A stretch of DNA of 64,000 bases from an uncultured Alphaproteobacteria bacterium (GCA_902591315.1 CACJAI010000001.1:62001-126000); one strand, 5' to 3'. Counted from the stretch's first letter, positions 20,430-31,660 are shown. The notes: generated by a model not told the origin, from the letters alone. Program-made: numbers and translations.

Positions 20430-21164
20430 GTGTATACAAAATTTCAGACTTTAATTAAAAATAATATCACTTTAGCTGTTATCACTATCTTACTTGTATT
20501 GATTGTGAATAAAAATTCTTATTCAAGTGAAAATACAAAAGATGAAGCTTACTACTATGATACACTTGCCGAAAATTGGATTTATATATTTCCAGATGGA
20601 AATAGGAATGCTGCAGGACCGAAGTTTTTTAAATATCTTATAGACCAAGACCTCAGTTTTGAGGATTTTGTTGAATTCAATAAAAGATATTGCCCAGTGT
20701 CTGGATCTTTGATAGCGCCTGGATCTGAGCCAGCACTTATAAGTATGAATGAGGTCGACTCAGATAATAAAGTATGTGGAGATATGTATCGTTGTTGTTG
20801 GCCTTGTGTATGTGATTCAATGAAATATGCAAAAGCTATGGAGATATCACATAAATTTCAAGGCATTGAAGAAAGATTTACTGTTATGACTATTGATAAT
20901 CCATGCAATAAAAAAGATTTTCCACTAGAGGTAAACAGGGATTATTTTTGTAATGGTGATCAAATGAATGAAAACCAAGTGTATACTTTAGATCAAAAAA
21001 TGGTCATTGGTTACTTACACAACCCAACAAGCTGTAATAGCAGTGATCTTTTAGCTATAAATAATCATCCTGTCGTTGGTGAACAATGTAAAATAAGAAA
21101 TTCTACTAATGAAGATCAACTAATATCTGGAATGGGTGATATTTTTATTAAACTTTCAAAATAA
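20430..21164 (+). CDS. Secreted/membrane-anchored Cys-rich protein of unknown function
   Basis: N-terminal hydrophobic anchor; CGDMYRCCWPCVCD; GTG start. Confidence 0.65.
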   Translation: MYTKFQTLIKNNITLAVITILLVLIVNKNSYSSENTKDEAYYYDTLAENWIYIFPDGNRNAAGPKFFKYLIDQDLSFEDFVEFNKRYCPVSGSLIAPGSEPALISMNEVDSDNKVCGDMYRCCWPCVCDSMKYAKAMEISHKFQGIEERFTVMTIDNPCNKKDFPLEVNRDYFCNGDQMNENQVYTLDQKMVIGYLHNPTSCNSSDLLAINNHPVVGEQCKIRNSTNEDQLISGMGDIFIKLSK

Positions 21165-21179
21165 ACTTACGTATTTAGT

Positions 21180-21662
21180 TTAGTACTTGGACTTAATACC
21201 TGGACACTCGTCCATTAGGTCATACATTGCATTTTCAAATCTAGAGATGTCAACTAATATTGGAAAAAATAATGTTGTGCTTGGCCCAGCTTCTAAACCG
21301 AAAAGCCAAAGACCATCAGACACATCCACACCATCAGTATCATATGCATATACCTCCTGGACACCAACTTCACCATTTAAAATAAAATATTCTACTCCAT
21401 CATCTCCTACTTGACTTGCTGCTGAATTCCATAATGCTTTATTAAAATCATATATTGCAATAAGGTTCATATCCATTAATGGCTGGACATAAGTAATAAC
21501 ACAACCATCAATTTCATATTCATTTGTTACAAGTCCCCATCCGCTATCACCACCAAGCATAAAACCAAGGGCATCATGAACTACATCCTCGTTTACTCTG
21601 GAGAATGCAGAGCTAAAACAAAAAAACAAAAAAACAAAAAAAACAAATATTTTTTTAAACAT
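21180..21662 (-). CDS. Exported protein, unknown function
   Basis: Signal peptide MFKKIFVFFVFLFFCFSSAFS. Confidence 0.6.
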   Translation of the reverse strand: MFKKIFVFFVFLFFCFSSAFSRVNEDVVHDALGFMLGGDSGWGLVTNEYEIDGCVITYVQPLMDMNLIAIYDFNKALWNSAASQVGDDGVEYFILNGEVGVQEVYAYDTDGVDVSDGLWLFGLEAGPSTTLFFPILVDISRFENAMYDLMDECPGIKSKY

Positions 21663-21667
21663 AATAT

Positions 21668-21853
21668 TTAATCAATAACAATATAATCACCATAGAGTAT
21701 AGTATTACTTCCCTCTAATCTATGCTTTTTGATTAACTTTACAGATTTATATTTTTTACGTAATTTTTTTAATTCTTTTGAGGCCTCTTTTCTATATTTT
21801 TTGTTTTTCCACCATGATGAATTACCAATTTCTAAAGTAATTACTTTCTTCAT
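21668..21853 (-). CDS. Small basic protein, unknown
   Basis: 61 aa lysine-rich ORF in a same-strand gene string. Confidence 0.4.
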   Translation of the reverse strand: MKKVITLEIGNSSWWKNKKYRKEASKELKKLRKKYKSVKLIKKHRLEGSNTILYGDYIVID

Positions 21854-22282
21854 TCAAAAAACAATAAATATTAAAAAAATATATCTAGATATCTTTGAAA
21901 TACTTACTAATGTCAAAAAAGTTAAAAACCTTACTCTCAAAACTCCAGCTATAATTGTAAGTGGGTCACCAATAACTGGTACCCAGGCCAGTAGTAAAGA
22001 CCAAATACCGTATTTTTTAAAATAAATTTCACTTCTTTCTATTTGCGTCTCACTTGCAGGAAACCACTTTTTATCTTTAAAAATTAATATTTTTTTTCCT
22101 AAATACCAATTAAATGAAGAACCAAGAATATTTCCAAAACTTGCAACTACCAAAAGTAAATATTTATCAAATGAACCTGTTAATAGCATTGTTGATAAAA
22201 CTAACTCGGAAGATAGGGGAAGTATAGTAGCCGCGAGAAAACTAATAAGGACAAGTTGGAAGTATGAGATGAATATTATCAA
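21854..22282 (-). CDS. VTT/DedA-superfamily membrane protein (YqaA-like)
   Basis: ASFGNILGSSFNWYLGK; WVPVIGDPLTIIAGVLRV. Confidence 0.85.
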   Translation of the reverse strand: MIIFISYFQLVLISFLAATILPLSSELVLSTMLLTGSFDKYLLLVVASFGNILGSSFNWYLGKKILIFKDKKWFPASETQIERSEIYFKKYGIWSLLLAWVPVIGDPLTIIAGVLRVRFLTFLTLVSISKISRYIFLIFIVF

Positions 22283-22293
22283 ATTAAAATTAC

Positions 22294-22707
22294 TTAAATG
22301 TAGGTTTCAGCCTTTAAAATATCTAATATTAACATAAACGTAAAATAACCTGCGTTAATGAATACAATAAAACTAAACATATAAATAATTTCCTTTGAGA
22401 CGTTTTCACTTACAAAATTAGGAAAGAAATATTTTCCAAGAAGAAAACTTATTTCCGAATATATTACTGTTATTGTAGCAGCAATAAAAAGAACATAAGT
22501 AAATTTTCCAAAAAAATTTACAATTAATAAGCTAGCAAAAGTAATTAATAATAAAAAAAGAGAGGAATATATTGACAAATTAGAAATTGTTAATTTTTGT
22601 TTATAAATTTTTCTTGTTAGCAGTAGTAAAAAAAAAATTATTGTTAATATTGATGATACTAAAAAAACCTTAGTGTTATAAAGAGAGTCTGAAAAAAAAA
22701 TGTCCAA
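22294..22707 (-). CDS. Multi-pass membrane protein, unknown
   Basis: 137 aa, about four hydrophobic segments. Confidence 0.5.
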   Translation of the reverse strand: MDIFFSDSLYNTKVFLVSSILTIIFFLLLLTRKIYKQKLTISNLSIYSSLFLLLITFASLLIVNFFGKFTYVLFIAATITVIYSEISFLLGKYFFPNFVSENVSKEIIYMFSFIVFINAGYFTFMLILDILKAETYI

Positions 22708-22710
22708 AAA

Positions 22711-22803
22711 TTATTTTTTTCTAATTTTTCTGATAGTCATCACTGAAAGGAACAATACAAAAAATATTAAAGCAAATGCTCCAATTAAAAATATCCATTT
22801 CAT
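22711..22803 (-). CDS. Small single-TM protein (30 aa)
   Basis: MKWIFLIGAFALIFFVLFLSVMTIRKIRKK. Confidence 0.35.
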   Translation of the reverse strand: MKWIFLIGAFALIFFVLFLSVMTIRKIRKK

Positions 22804-22838
22804 AGGTTAATTATACAAATTTTGCTTTAAGTTGGAAG

Positions 22839-25415
22839 TTATGATCTCAAAACTCTAAGGTTTTTATTAGCAATTACTAATCCATATTTATCTTTGGAAA
22901 AAATTAATTTATCTTCAATATTTTCACCTATATCTAGAATTACCTCTGATAAAGGGTTTAAAACTTCATCTTGGAGTAATCTTTTTAAAGGTCTGGCTCC
23001 AAATAACGGATCAAACCCTTTTTCTTTTAAATAACTAAGGGCCTCATCAGTAAAACCAATTGAAATACCTTTCGAGGAGACTCTTTTTTCAATTTGTTGA
23101 ATTTGATTATTTAAAATCGCACTAATATTTTCCTTTGATAATTTATTAAATAAAATTATGTCATCAATTCTATTTAAAAACTCTAATCGAAAATGATTTT
23201 TTAGCTCTTCAAGAGCAAGGCTCTTTTTTGTAGTATAGTCAAAATTATCATCAACAGGGATTTGTGAGCAAATGTTAGAGGTCATAATAATAAGAGTATT
23301 TTTAAAATTAACTATTTTTCCTTTAGAATCTGTTAACCTACCATCGTCTAAAATTTGTAGGAGAATATTAAATACATCGGGATGAGCTTTTTCAATTTCA
23401 TCAAACAAAATAACCTGATAAGGGCGTCTACGCACAGAGTCAGTTAACTTCCCACCATCATCGTAACCAACATAACCAGGCGGAGATCCAATAAGCTTGC
23501 TTACTGAGTGTTTTTCCATGTACTCGGACATATCAAGCCTTAGCATTTGTTTTTCATTGTCAAAAACATATTCTGCTAACGCTTTGGATAATTCAGTTTT
23601 TCCTACACCAGTTGGTCCTAAAAAAAGGAACGAACCCAAAGGTTTATCAGGATCTTGAAGACCTGCTTTTGAAATCTTAATTGCCTTAGATACTTTTTCA
23701 ATAGCATCTTGTTGACCAATAACTCTTTTTTCTAAAAGTTTTTCTATGTTTATTAACTTATCTTTTTCGCCTCCGATAAGTTTTTCTAAAGGGATACCCG
23801 TCCACTTTGAGACCACACTTGCTATATCTTCAGCATTAATAACTTCATTTATGATTGTAGCCTGCTCTTTTTTATTTAATTCTTCATAGTCTTTTTGAAG
23901 ACTTGGGAGCAAGCCATACATGATTTCACTCGCTTTTGTTAAATCACCACTTCTTTGAGCACCTTCGAGGTCTTCTTTTGCTTGATCAATTCTTTCATTT
24001 AAATTTCTTTTTGTATCTAGTATCTTTTTTTCTGACTCCCAAGTGCTATTGAGTATATTTAGTTTTTGTTGAATAACTGATATTTGACTTTCAATTTTTT
24101 CATTTTTTTTATCATCTTTTTCATTATCTTTTGAAAGAACGTTTTTTTCCATCTGCAGTTTAATAAGATCTCTGTCAAGCTGGTCAATTTCCTCAGGTTT
24201 ACTGTCAATTTCCATTTTAACTTTACTCGCAGCCTCATCCATTAAATCAATAGCTTTATCTGGCAAAAAACGATCAGTTATATATCGATCAGATAATTGA
24301 ACTGATGATAAAATAGCCTCATCACTAATTCTTATTCCATGATGGATTTCATATTTTTCTTTTAGACCTCTTAAAATAGCAACAGCATCCGTTGAAGAGG
24401 GCTCATTAACAAAAACTGGTTGAAAACGTCTAGTTAAAGCTGCATCTTTTTCAAAATATTTTTTATACTCATCTAAAGTTGTTGCACCAACGCAATGTAA
24501 TTCACCTCTAGCTAATGCTGGCTTTAGCATGTTAGATGCATCCATCGCTCCATCTGTTTTTCCAGCACCAACAAGCGTATGAATTTCATCTATAAATAAA
24601 ATAATCGAACCATTTTGTTTATGAATTTCTTTTAAAACATTTTGAAGTCTTTCTTCAAATTCTCCACGATATTTGGCACCAGCGAGCAATAACCCCAGAT
24701 CAAGAATTCGAATAACTTTGTTTTCTAATGAGTTTGGAACATCTTTATTCGCAATTCTTTGTGCCAAACCCTCTATCAATGCAGTTTTACCCACACCAGG
24801 GTCTCCAATTAATATTGGATTATTTTTAGTTCTCCTTGATAAAACTTGAATAGTTCTTCGAATTTCCTCATCTCTTCCAATAACCGGATCTAACTCTCTT
24901 TTGTGTGCCTTTTGAGTAACATTGATTGTATACTTTTCTAACGCGTTAAAATTATCATCAGAATTTTCACTCTCGGATTTTACATCTTTTCTGAACTCTT
25001 TTATTTTTGTTTTAATTAATTCAGGACTGAGACCATTTTTTTTTAATAAGTTTTCAATTTGGTCATCTGATTTTATGCAACTTAAAAATAAAGAGTCGAT
25101 CGATACAAAACTATCTTCATTAGACTTTGCAATTTTTTCTGCATCTTCAAAAAGACTCAATAATTTAGGATCAGCGTAAATTTGACTACTGTTAGAGTTG
25201 TTTACCTGTTCTTTAGATAATAACTCAGAAATAGTTGTTTTAATAATACCTGTGTTAATTTTCTCAAAAATTTTATTAATTAATTCATGATTGGAATTTA
25301 ATAATTCATTAAAAATATGAATAGGGGCAATTTTTTGATGTTTTTTACTTAGGGCTAAATTTTGTGCAGAATTAATAATTTTTTTTGAACTATTAGTATA
25401 TTTTTCAAAATTCAT
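22839..25415 (-). CDS. clpB: ATP-dependent chaperone ClpB
   Basis: Two AAA+ modules ([37 protein letters not shown]), coiled-coil middle domain; likely start MNFEKYT at 25415, so the ORF-track start is too long. Confidence 0.95.
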   Translation of the reverse strand: MNFEKYTNSSKKIINSAQNLALSKKHQKIAPIHIFNELLNSNHELINKIFEKINTGIIKTTISELLSKEQVNNSNSSQIYADPKLLSLFEDAEKIAKSNEDSFVSIDSLFLSCIKSDDQIENLLKKNGLSPELIKTKIKEFRKDVKSESENSDDNFNALEKYTINVTQKAHKRELDPVIGRDEEIRRTIQVLSRRTKNNPILIGDPGVGKTALIEGLAQRIANKDVPNSLENKVIRILDLGLLLAGAKYRGEFEERLQNVLKEIHKQNGSIILFIDEIHTLVGAGKTDGAMDASNMLKPALARGELHCVGATTLDEYKKYFEKDAALTRRFQPVFVNEPSSTDAVAILRGLKEKYEIHHGIRISDEAILSSVQLSDRYITDRFLPDKAIDLMDEAASKVKMEIDSKPEEIDQLDRDLIKLQMEKNVLSKDNEKDDKKNEKIESQISVIQQKLNILNSTWESEKKILDTKRNLNERIDQAKEDLEGAQRSGDLTKASEIMYGLLPSLQKDYEELNKKEQATIINEVINAEDIASVVSKWTGIPLEKLIGGEKDKLINIEKLLEKRVIGQQDAIEKVSKAIKISKAGLQDPDKPLGSFLFLGPTGVGKTELSKALAEYVFDNEKQMLRLDMSEYMEKHSVSKLIGSPPGYVGYDDGGKLTDSVRRRPYQVILFDEIEKAHPDVFNILLQILDDGRLTDSKGKIVNFKNTLIIMTSNICSQIPVDDNFDYTTKKSLALEELKNHFRLEFLNRIDDIILFNKLSKENISAILNNQIQQIEKRVSSKGISIGFTDEALSYLKEKGFDPLFGARPLKRLLQDEVLNPLSEVILDIGENIEDKLIFSKDKYGLVIANKNLRVLRS

Positions 25416-25440
25416 CATATAATTTATTTGGTTATAATTT

Positions 25441-25548
25441 ATGAAGAAACAAGACCTAAAAAAAAAATTATTTGAACAAGAAAAAAAAGACAAATTAGCT
25501 CAAAAATTAAGAGAAAATTTAAAAAAAAGAAAAAAAATTAAGAAATAA
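25441..25548 (+). CDS. Small lysine-rich protein upstream of murA (35 aa)
   Basis: MKKQDLKKKLFEQEKKDKLAQKLRENLKKRKKIKK, 4 bp before murA. Confidence 0.5.
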   Translation: MKKQDLKKKLFEQEKKDKLAQKLRENLKKRKKIKK

Positions 25549-25552
25549 GTTA

Positions 25553-26809
25553 ATGCAAACTGTAGTTATAAAGGGCCCCTCAACCTTAAAAGGACAAATA
25601 AACATTTCTGGTTCAAAAAATGCATCTTTGCCTATTATAATTTCTACTCTGTTAGCAAAAGGTGAGTGCCTTATTCAAAATATACCTAACCTTAGAGACA
25701 CAAGATTTCTAATCTCAATTTTAAAAGATTTAGGATGTGATGTTGATTTTCAGAGAAACACTCTATTTGTTAAAAGTTCTGCTATCACAAAAAAATCAGC
25801 TGATTATGAATATGTTCGTCAAATGAGAGCATCTATTGTTATCTTAGGACCTGCGATTTCAAGATATAAAAAATTTAAAATTGCTCTTCCTGGCGGTTGC
25901 TCTATTGGCACTAGGGGAATTGATTTGCATTTAAATGCTCTAAAGTTAATGGGCACAAAAATCTCAATAAAAAATGGCTATGTAATAGCTGAGAGAAAAA
26001 AAAATAAGTTAAACCCTATTGATCATAAATTTCCAAAAATTAGTGTTGGTGCAACACAAAACATTTTAATGGCAGCTAGTCTTGCGAGTGGAAAAAGTAT
26101 ACTAAAAAATTGTGCCATTGAGCCCGAAGTCATAGATTTAATTAATTTTTTGAATAAATGTGGTGCACTTATAAAAGTAAAGAATAGGACAATTATAGTT
26201 AGAGGTGTAGAAGAATTAAAACTCCAGGATTACAAAGTAATACCTGACAGGATAGAAGCTGGTTCATACATTTTAGCAACTATGGCAACAAAAGGGAGAC
26301 TCAAATTGAATAACTTCAATCCAAAAGACCTTGCTCTTCCTTTAAAAGTTTACAAAGAAATGGGTTTAAAAATAAAAAAGCTATCTAATTCCTCTTATGA
26401 AATTTACTGCAAAGCACTTAAACCAATAAAAAAAATTTCAACTAAAGAATTTCCAGGATACCCTACAGATTTACAGGCTCAGCTAATAGCAACACAACTT
26501 AAGTCTGGTTTAAAGTCGAAAGTAGTCGAAAATATATTTGAAAATAGATTTATTCATATTCCAGAGCTAAGAAGATTTGGGGCAAATTTATCAATTAAAG
26601 GAAAAACAGTAACAATTGATAAAACATTTAACTTACTTGGCGCAGAGGTCATGGCAACAGATATTAGGGCTAGTTTTTCTCTAATAATCGCAGCAATGAT
26701 GTCTAAGGGAAAAACTGTAATAAATAGAATTTACCACCTCGATAGAGGATATGAAGATTTTGATTTAAAATTAAAAAAATGTGGCGTAAACATTATTAGA
26801 AAAAAATGA
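25553..26809 (+). CDS. murA: UDP-N-acetylglucosamine 1-carboxyvinyltransferase
   Basis: GPSTLKGQINISGSKNASLPII; LPGGCSIGTRGIDLHL; DRIEAGSYILA. Confidence 0.95.
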   Translation: MQTVVIKGPSTLKGQINISGSKNASLPIIISTLLAKGECLIQNIPNLRDTRFLISILKDLGCDVDFQRNTLFVKSSAITKKSADYEYVRQMRASIVILGPAISRYKKFKIALPGGCSIGTRGIDLHLNALKLMGTKISIKNGYVIAERKKNKLNPIDHKFPKISVGATQNILMAASLASGKSILKNCAIEPEVIDLINFLNKCGALIKVKNRTIIVRGVEELKLQDYKVIPDRIEAGSYILATMATKGRLKLNNFNPKDLALPLKVYKEMGLKIKKLSNSSYEIYCKALKPIKKISTKEFPGYPTDLQAQLIATQLKSGLKSKVVENIFENRFIHIPELRRFGANLSIKGKTVTIDKTFNLLGAEVMATDIRASFSLIIAAMMSKGKTVINRIYHLDRGYEDFDLKLKKCGVNIIRKK

Positions 26810-27441
26810 AAAATCAAAATTTAATAATTGCTTGCCCTAAAGGTAGGCTTGAAGAAAAAGTTGTAAAATTTTTATCCGAAAGGGGTTTAAGAATAGAAAA
26901 GTCTTTCTTCGATGATAGTGTTAGAAAATTAACTTTTGATACAAATCTTAATGAGATAAAAGTAATTAAGTTAAAACCATCTGATATTCGATCATATATT
27001 ATGCTAGGTGCAGCTGATATTGGATTTGTTGGATATGACGAGATTCTTGAAAATAGCTCACAAAATATTGTTCTCTTAAAAAAGACTAGTATAGGAAAGT
27101 GTAGAATATCTATAGCTTCAAATAAAGAAAAAATTAATTTTTCGGAAAAGAAAATTTTTAAAGTTGCAACGAAATTTAAAAATATCTCTGAGAATTATTT
27201 TAAAGATTTAAATATACAGACTGAAACAATCAAATTAAATGGTTCTATCGAGCTTGCAGTAAAATATGGGATAGCTGATTTTATCTTAGATTTAGTTCAA
27301 TCAGGCAAGACATTAAAAGATAATCAACTTTATGAAAATGTAGTAATAAACAATGACATCTCAACTGTAATAATTAGCAGCTATTTCGCATATGATTTAA
27401 AAAAAAAATTTATTAAAAAACTTTTAACGCAAGGTTTATAA
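26806..27441 (+). CDS. hisG: ATP phosphoribosyltransferase, short (catalytic-only) form
   Basis: IACPKGRLEEKV; LGAADIGFVGYDEI; ADFILDLVQSGKTLKDN. Confidence 0.9.
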   Translation: MKNQNLIIACPKGRLEEKVVKFLSERGLRIEKSFFDDSVRKLTFDTNLNEIKVIKLKPSDIRSYIMLGAADIGFVGYDEILENSSQNIVLLKKTSIGKCRISIASNKEKINFSEKKIFKVATKFKNISENYFKDLNIQTETIKLNGSIELAVKYGIADFILDLVQSGKTLKDNQLYENVVINNDISTVIISSYFAYDLKKKFIKKLLTQGL

Positions 27442-28712
27442 TGAGAGTTGTAAATAAAAAATGGATCTTTGATCATCTCAATTTACCTGTCAAAACAAAT
27501 TCTAATGTAAGTTTTACTGTAAAAAAAATTATAGAGGACATTAAAAAAAATAAAGATATAGCTCTATTAAAGTATGTAAAAAAGTTTGAGAACAAAAATG
27601 CAAATTTGAAAAGTATTATCATACCAAAAAAAACTTTAAAGGAAGCTTATAATTCTCTTTCGAATGAAAGTAAAAAGTCTCTTAAATTAGCTTACAAAAG
27701 AATTTTTTATTATCACTCAAAACAAAAAAAAACATCATATTCTTTCAAAGATCAACTCGACTCGAAGTTTTACATTGAATGGAAACCAATTGAAAATGTA
27801 GGTTTATACATACCTGGTGGGTTAGCTTCTTATCCCTCAACTGTTTTAATGACAGCTATACCTGCAAAAATAGCCAAGGTCCCAAATATTATGATTTGTG
27901 TCCCTTCTCAAAATGGTCAAACATCAAAACTAACTCTTGCAGCTGCATATTTATGTGGAGTAAATATCGTTTACAATGTTGGTGGTGCTCAAGCTATTGC
28001 AGCTCTTGCTTTTGGTACAAAAATTATAAAAAAAGCGGATAAAGTATTTGGCCCAGGTAACCAATACGTAGCTGAAGCAAAAAAACAATTATTTGGAGTT
28101 ATAGGAATAGATTTACCAGCTGGCCCATCTGAGGTCTTAGTAGTGGCAAACAATAATTCTAATCCTACCTGGATAGCCTACGATGTTCTCGCGCAAGGCG
28201 AACATGACCCTAATGCAAAAACGTATGTTTTATCTAAATCCAAAAATATTTTAATTAAAGTTAAAAATGAACTAAAAAAAATTATGGAAGAGACAAATTT
28301 TAAAAATGTTGATCAATCTATAAAAAATAATTGCTATTTAATTTTAGCTAAGAGTCAAAAAGAAATATATGAAATTTCAAATTTTATTGCTCCAGAACAT
28401 CTTCATATTCACGAAAAATTTAATAAAAATATATTAAAAAATATTAAAAATGCTGGATCTGTATTTTTAGGTGAAAAATCCCCTGTTGCTTTGGGAGATT
28501 ATACAATTGGAACTAATCACGTATTACCTACAGATCAAACTGCAAAATTTTCATCTGGTTTGAGTGTCGATGATTATACAAAAAAAACAGTTTTCATTGA
28601 CCCTAGAAAAAAAACTCTTAAGAAAATAGCAAATCACACAATTAATCTTGCGAGACAAGAGGGCCTGGAGGCACACGCTTTATCAGTTGAAATTAGAAAG
28701 ATCAAACCATAA
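27441..28712 (+). CDS. hisD: Histidinol dehydrogenase
   Basis: [49 protein letters not shown]. Confidence 0.95.
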   Translation: MRVVNKKWIFDHLNLPVKTNSNVSFTVKKIIEDIKKNKDIALLKYVKKFENKNANLKSIIIPKKTLKEAYNSLSNESKKSLKLAYKRIFYYHSKQKKTSYSFKDQLDSKFYIEWKPIENVGLYIPGGLASYPSTVLMTAIPAKIAKVPNIMICVPSQNGQTSKLTLAAAYLCGVNIVYNVGGAQAIAALAFGTKIIKKADKVFGPGNQYVAEAKKQLFGVIGIDLPAGPSEVLVVANNNSNPTWIAYDVLAQGEHDPNAKTYVLSKSKNILIKVKNELKKIMEETNFKNVDQSIKNNCYLILAKSQKEIYEISNFIAPEHLHIHEKFNKNILKNIKNAGSVFLGEKSPVALGDYTIGTNHVLPTDQTAKFSSGLSVDDYTKKTVFIDPRKKTLKKIANHTINLARQEGLEAHALSVEIRKIKP

Positions 28713-28723
28713 GATACAACAAT

Positions 28724-28945
28724 ATGTCTAAAGAGGATGCGATAGAATTTCAAGGTGTAGTTTCAGAGCTACTTCCAAATGCTATGTTTAAAGTTAAGCT
28801 AGATAATGACCATGAAGTCATTGCCCATACATCTGGAAAAATGAGGAAAAATAGAATTAGAGTTCTCGCTGGAGACCGAGTAACAGTTGAAATGACACCA
28901 TATGATTTAACTAAGGGCAGAATAACATTTAGGTCGAAGAACTAA
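28724..28945 (+). CDS. infA: Translation initiation factor IF-1
   Basis: [60 protein letters not shown]. Confidence 0.97.
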   Translation: MSKEDAIEFQGVVSELLPNAMFKVKLDNDHEVIAHTSGKMRKNRIRVLAGDRVTVEMTPYDLTKGRITFRSKN

Positions 28946-28973
28946 TGAATAATTTTTTAAAAGGAGCAATGCT

Positions 28974-30101
28974 ATGTCTACAAAACTTATTGTTACAAAC
29001 TATAAAAATTTTAAGTGCGGAGTTAAACTCAATGAAGGAGAATTGGTTAATATTCGCTTTCAACCCAACGAAGATGTTCAAATTGGAGATATCTATAAAG
29101 TAAAAATTACAGAAATTTTACCTAATGATAGTGGAGCATTTGTCTCTTACGGTAACGGAGATCAAAGAGGTTTCTTCAAAAGAATTAACTTTCCAAATGG
29201 CGATAAGGCGCATGAAGGACAATCTTTATTACTTCAAGTAAGAAGTATAGGCTCTAAAGATAAAGTTCATCTTTTTACAAATAATGTCATTTTAACTGGT
29301 AAATTTATAAATTTATTACCATATGGTGACGAAATAATTTTAAGTAGAAGAACAAGAAAAAACTTAGACACAAATCAACAAGATAAAATTATGGATGCTC
29401 TGAGTGAGTCTGAAGTAGGATTGATAGCTAGGCATAATCTTATTCCTGAAAACATCGAAATAGCTCAATCTGAGTTGAATGATTTAAATAATCAATGGAA
29501 AGAAATAGAATTAAATGCAAAAGAATTAAGCGATGAGGGTCTTGTTTTTCAAAATACATATTTTGATCAAAATTTTGTTTGTGATTACTCTGATAAAAAT
29601 ACTGATCAAATCATCTTTAGTGACAACGATCGTTTCGAAAGAGTAAAAAACTGGGATGAAAAACTAGACTCTACTTTTGCAAATCTATGTGAAGAGATGT
29701 CTAATGAACAAATTGAAGAGGTATTTAATTTAGGTGAAAAGATAGATTATTTAATCGGTCATAATTACGATTTACCTAGCGGAGGTAATATCATGATTGG
29801 TAAAACAGATGCTCTTACAGCTATAGATGTCAATACAGGTTCAGCAAAAAGATTTGATACAAATAGAGAAGCTATCCAATTAATTTCTAAGCTCATAAAA
29901 TTAAAAAATATATCTGGAAAAGTAGTTATTGACCCTGTAGCTAGTGATCAAAATACACTTAGAAAACTCGTAGGTATGTTAAAGAATGAATTTAGGGATG
30001 ATTTAAGTATTACAAATGTTTATGGTTACACAAGGGGTGGGCTTTTAGAATTGAGCAGATCAAGAAACGATCGCTCTATTGATGAATTAAACCTTCAATA
30101 G
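28974..30101 (+). CDS. Ribonuclease E/G family protein (short)
   Basis: DIYKVKITEILPNDSGAFVSYG; ALTAIDVNTGSAKRFDTNREA; KVVIDPV; AAAGGAG SD before ATG. Confidence 0.85.
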   Translation: MSTKLIVTNYKNFKCGVKLNEGELVNIRFQPNEDVQIGDIYKVKITEILPNDSGAFVSYGNGDQRGFFKRINFPNGDKAHEGQSLLLQVRSIGSKDKVHLFTNNVILTGKFINLLPYGDEIILSRRTRKNLDTNQQDKIMDALSESEVGLIARHNLIPENIEIAQSELNDLNNQWKEIELNAKELSDEGLVFQNTYFDQNFVCDYSDKNTDQIIFSDNDRFERVKNWDEKLDSTFANLCEEMSNEQIEEVFNLGEKIDYLIGHNYDLPSGGNIMIGKTDALTAIDVNTGSAKRFDTNREAIQLISKLIKLKNISGKVVIDPVASDQNTLRKLVGMLKNEFRDDLSITNVYGYTRGGLLELSRSRNDRSIDELNLQ

Positions 30102-30111
30102 TCTTTCGCAG

Positions 30112-30187
<76 letters not shown>

Positions 30188-30234
30188 GTAGCGCATAATT
30201 CTTATTACAAATAGTTTCTTTTTACTAGTAAAAA

Positions 30235-30432
30235 TTAATTATCTGCTGAACAGGACATATCATTTCCACAACAGGTTGGAGATTTAATTTTGCCGTGATC
30301 ATTTGGGCACTTGGATATTTGCACTTCTGATCCATTATCTAGCTTTAGCACATCATCAACCAAAGGCGCATCACATTTTCCACATGTTGCATTTACTGAC
30401 ATTCCACAATTTGAACATTCGTAAGTTGCCAT
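30235..30432 (-). CDS. Small zinc-ribbon-like protein
   Basis: CSNCGMSVNATCGKCDAP…CPNDHG…CCGNDMSC. Confidence 0.7.
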   Translation of the reverse strand: MATYECSNCGMSVNATCGKCDAPLVDDVLKLDNGSEVQISKCPNDHGKIKSPTCCGNDMSCSADN

Positions 30433-30518
30433 ATTTTCTCCTATAATTAAGATCCTATAAATTTAAAATGAAAATGAAATAAAATTATTTTCAATTATTA
30501 AAAGATTAGAGGTTACAA

Positions 30519-30890
30519 ATGACAAATTTTGAAAAAGTGAGATTATTTATGAAAACATATGGTCAAGAAGTAAAAGATAAAGCTGGATTTAGTGACGCTA
30601 AGACCAACAAGTTGAGAATTGACCTTATCAAAGAAGAATTAGAAGAATTAACTGAAGCAATGCAGGATGAAAATTTACTTGAGTTAGCAGATGCATTGAC
30701 GGACATACTTTATGTCACTTATGGAGCAGGCCATGCTTTTGGTATTGATTTAGATAAGTGTTTTGAGGAAGTTCAAAACTCTAATATGAGCAAATTAGGT
30801 GAGGATGGAAAACCCATTTATAATGAGGCTGGAAAAGTAATGAAAGGCCCAAATTATTTTAAACCAGACCTTTCAAAATATTTAAATTAA
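30519..30890 (+). CDS. MazG-like/nucleoside triphosphate pyrophosphohydrolase family protein
   Basis: LRIDLIKEELEELTEAMQDENLLELADALTDILYVTYGAG. Confidence 0.85.
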   Translation: MTNFEKVRLFMKTYGQEVKDKAGFSDAKTNKLRIDLIKEELEELTEAMQDENLLELADALTDILYVTYGAGHAFGIDLDKCFEEVQNSNMSKLGEDGKPIYNEAGKVMKGPNYFKPDLSKYLN

Positions 30891-31211
30891 TTACTTTGGC
30901 ATATTTGTAGCACCAGTTTCTAAAGAAAAGATCTTACCATCTTTAAAAGTGAATACTGCCATAACTGCCTGTGTGTTACCATCTGAAAATGTTACAAATG
31001 AGTGCTCAATTCCAATTTCATCATTTTCATAAATAATTCTAACCTTGTCTCTATTAATATCATCACTCATTGCCCACTGTATAACATCTTGTTTAGTTAA
31101 AACTTTTCCAGAAGCATGCATTGTGAATGTATAATCATCATGAAGCACCTCATTCATTCCAGCTTCATCTTTATTCATAAAGACCTCATCATATTTTTTT
31201 AATATTGACAT
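30891..31211 (-). CDS. SnoaL/NTF2-like domain protein
   Basis: YDEVFMNKDEAGMNEVLHDDYTFTMHASGKVLTKQDV. Confidence 0.65.
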   Translation of the reverse strand: MSILKKYDEVFMNKDEAGMNEVLHDDYTFTMHASGKVLTKQDVIQWAMSDDINRDKVRIIYENDEIGIEHSFVTFSDGNTQAVMAVFTFKDGKIFSLETGATNMPK

Positions 31212-31226
31212 TTTTAAACCTTTTTT

Positions 31227-31529
31227 TTATTCGTCTAATGAGACTTGTGTTAATTCGAACAATTCAATGCTTTGTATACATTCATCATAAATTGGCTTCA
31301 TCACAGGGTTAGTTCCTTTAACGATACCCATCATTTCCTCTTCATTATGAACATGAACTTTAAACATGATACCGCTTTTATCAGGTAAAATTCCAGGAAC
31401 TGTTTTTTCGACATGTGCTGCAGCTTTCCTCATTGCCATCCCCTCATCAGATTGAAAAAAAGCCATAAATTTTTCAAATTTGCCTTCACCCTCTTTTAAT
31501 CTACCAATTGCTAACATCATTTTTTCCAT
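31227..31529 (-). CDS. Hypothetical protein (100 aa)
   Basis: Intact ORF adjacent to SnoaL-like gene. Confidence 0.5.
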   Translation of the reverse strand: MEKMMLAIGRLKEGEGKFEKFMAFFQSDEGMAMRKAAAHVEKTVPGILPDKSGIMFKVHVHNEEEMMGIVKGTNPVMKPIYDECIQSIELFELTQVSLDE

Positions 31530-31660
31530 GATTACACTCTCCTTTATTAAGTTTACTTTAGCTTATTATTTAAAAAAAATATTAATTTTTTATTAACACA
31601 TTATGCAAATAAATCATAATTAAGTTTCATCCAGCATAATTCAAAGTCGTACTTACAATT

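Noticed and set aside
21608-21655. A-rich run CAAAAAAACAAAAAAACAAAAAAAACAAA as a possible repeat element
   Set aside because: Explained by the hydrophobic Phe-rich signal peptide coding sequence (MFKKIFVFFVFLFFCF) on the minus strand.
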